From Natronohydrobacter sp. (GTDB lineage: Bacteria; Pseudomonadota; Alphaproteobacteria; Rhodobacterales; Rhodobacteraceae): a DNA stretch of 5,544 nucleotides. Shown here piece after piece: positions 5,305-5,544 of the stretch. Position 1 is the first letter of the stretch; every line of letters starts with the position of its first letter. Location: assembly GCA_007116445.1 (NCBI GenBank), contig SKIM01000125.1:1-5544 (forward strand). Reading direction: 5' to 3'. The translations under genes and the position numbers were made by a program. The notes under the pieces are model-generated. The model had not been told where the DNA came from and ran no database searches. It saw only the letters and a list, made by a program, of their open reading frames with translations.

Positions 5305-5544
5305 ATGAGGGCTTCGGAGGGACATGATTGGTCTGTAAAGCACTCGGTCAGCACGGTTCCGCCGCGCAAGCCGCGCGCGCGCCTACAGGCGATGTCGCAT
5401 GATGGCGTTGATGCGCGACGGCTCTGCTCTGTCATACCTGAAGCCAGATCATTGCGCGCCAGTCTGCACAAGCCTGACTATACCCCGGTCGCAACGGGCG
5501 TGAAGCACGTCATCTGCGTTATGCAGTGCCGCGGCCTGATCCCC
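5305..5544 (+). CDS. Possible unrecognised gene running off the window edge
   Basis: From ATG 5305 the frame stays open for 80 codons to the last base; the same frame has no stop from 5191 (118 codons). The composition over those 118 codons is gene-like by my hand count: GC is roughly 63%, 52% and 69% at codon positions 1, 2 and 3, the order expected for real genes in GC-rich DNA. The predicted start MRASEGHDWSVKHSV and the later segment KPDYTPVATGVKHVICVMQC match no family that I recognise. The ribosome binding site is weak (GGGA five bases before ATG). ATG 5392 is an alternative start. The open stretch begins upstream of any start codon and overlaps the strong hairpin, so it could also be a decayed gene or chance. 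Low confidence; it would be divergent from the kinase. Confidence 0.2.
   Translation, partial: MRASEGHDWSVKHSVSTVPPRKPRARLQAMSHDGVDARRLCSVIPEARSLRASLHKPDYTPVATGVKHVICVMQCRGLIP

Larger units (their letters stand above)
5046..5544. other. Region without a recognisable gene, downstream half possibly coding or structured RNA
   Basis: Nearly 500 nt upstream of the kinase lack any reading frame I can assign to a family. It contains the operator-like repeat (5075-5097), a long hairpin (5253-5294) with an outer complementary pair (5202-5207 with 5329-5334), and a plus-strand frame free of stops from 5191 to the window edge. No tRNA-like T-arm sequence, IS terminal repeat or CRISPR repeat is visible. 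The frames at 5054-5308 (+) and 5181-5471 (-) begin with TTG, have no good ribosome binding site and resemble nothing I know. Confidence 0.5.

Noticed and set aside
5181..5471. A 96-codon minus-strand frame in the right flank
   Set aside because: It has a TTG start, no Shine-Dalgarno and no recognisable protein. It shares its third codon positions with the plus-strand frame, whose position-wise GC pattern is more gene-like.
5449..5544. A 31-codon minus-strand frame entering from the window edge and ending in TGA at 5449-5451
   Set aside because: It could be the C-terminus of a gene further right, but 31 open codons in GC-rich DNA are easily due to chance and the residues are not recognisable.
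5300..5544. A tRNA gene or mobile-element end in the right flank
   Set aside because: No GGTTCRANNCC-like T-arm on either strand, no terminal inverted repeats and no transposase motif were found.

Overview
The window looks like a chromosomal segment of an alphaproteobacterium, most likely Rhodobacterales. The reasons are its GC-rich coding DNA, a TTAA-N7-TTAA (CtrA-type) box in a promoter region, and a soluble multi-PAS hybrid kinase whose catalytic core resembles CckA. The taxon is an inference; there is no rRNA or other phylogenetic marker here.

Layout. Positions 1-704 (+) hold the C-terminal two thirds of a ketopantoate reductase family protein (PanE/ApbA). A 47-nt gap with a strong hairpin separates it from a complete UPF0178 (YaiI/YqxD) gene at 757-1203 (+). 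These two genes face a very large gene on the minus strand (4983 down to 1237), and a small hairpin sits between the two converging stop codons. The large gene encodes a 1248-residue soluble hybrid histidine kinase: seven PAS domains in tandem, a HisKA/HATPase core with all its boxes intact, and a C-terminal receiver domain. Its upstream region (4984-5045) has a clear Shine-Dalgarno, a possible promoter and the CtrA-like box. The last 500 nt (5046-5544) hold no recognisable gene. They do contain an operator-like inverted repeat, a long hairpin, and a plus-strand frame that stays open to the window edge.

How the parts work together. PanE makes pantoate for coenzyme A synthesis, and the UPF0178 protein has no established role; the two may share a transcript. 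The kinase is the regulatory element. Without membrane segments it should sense cytoplasmic signals, or partners through its PAS array, and pass phosphate to its own receiver. No separate response regulator or phosphotransferase is encoded here. The CtrA-like box suggests that it is expressed under the CckA-ChpT-CtrA network.

Most striking for follow-up are the CtrA-type site in front of a CckA-like orphan kinase, the two internally duplicated PAS subfamilies, and the structured 3' flank. I see no mobile element, CRISPR array, tRNA or rRNA. I cannot claim a wholly new system; the kinase and its control region are the best candidate for something undescribed.
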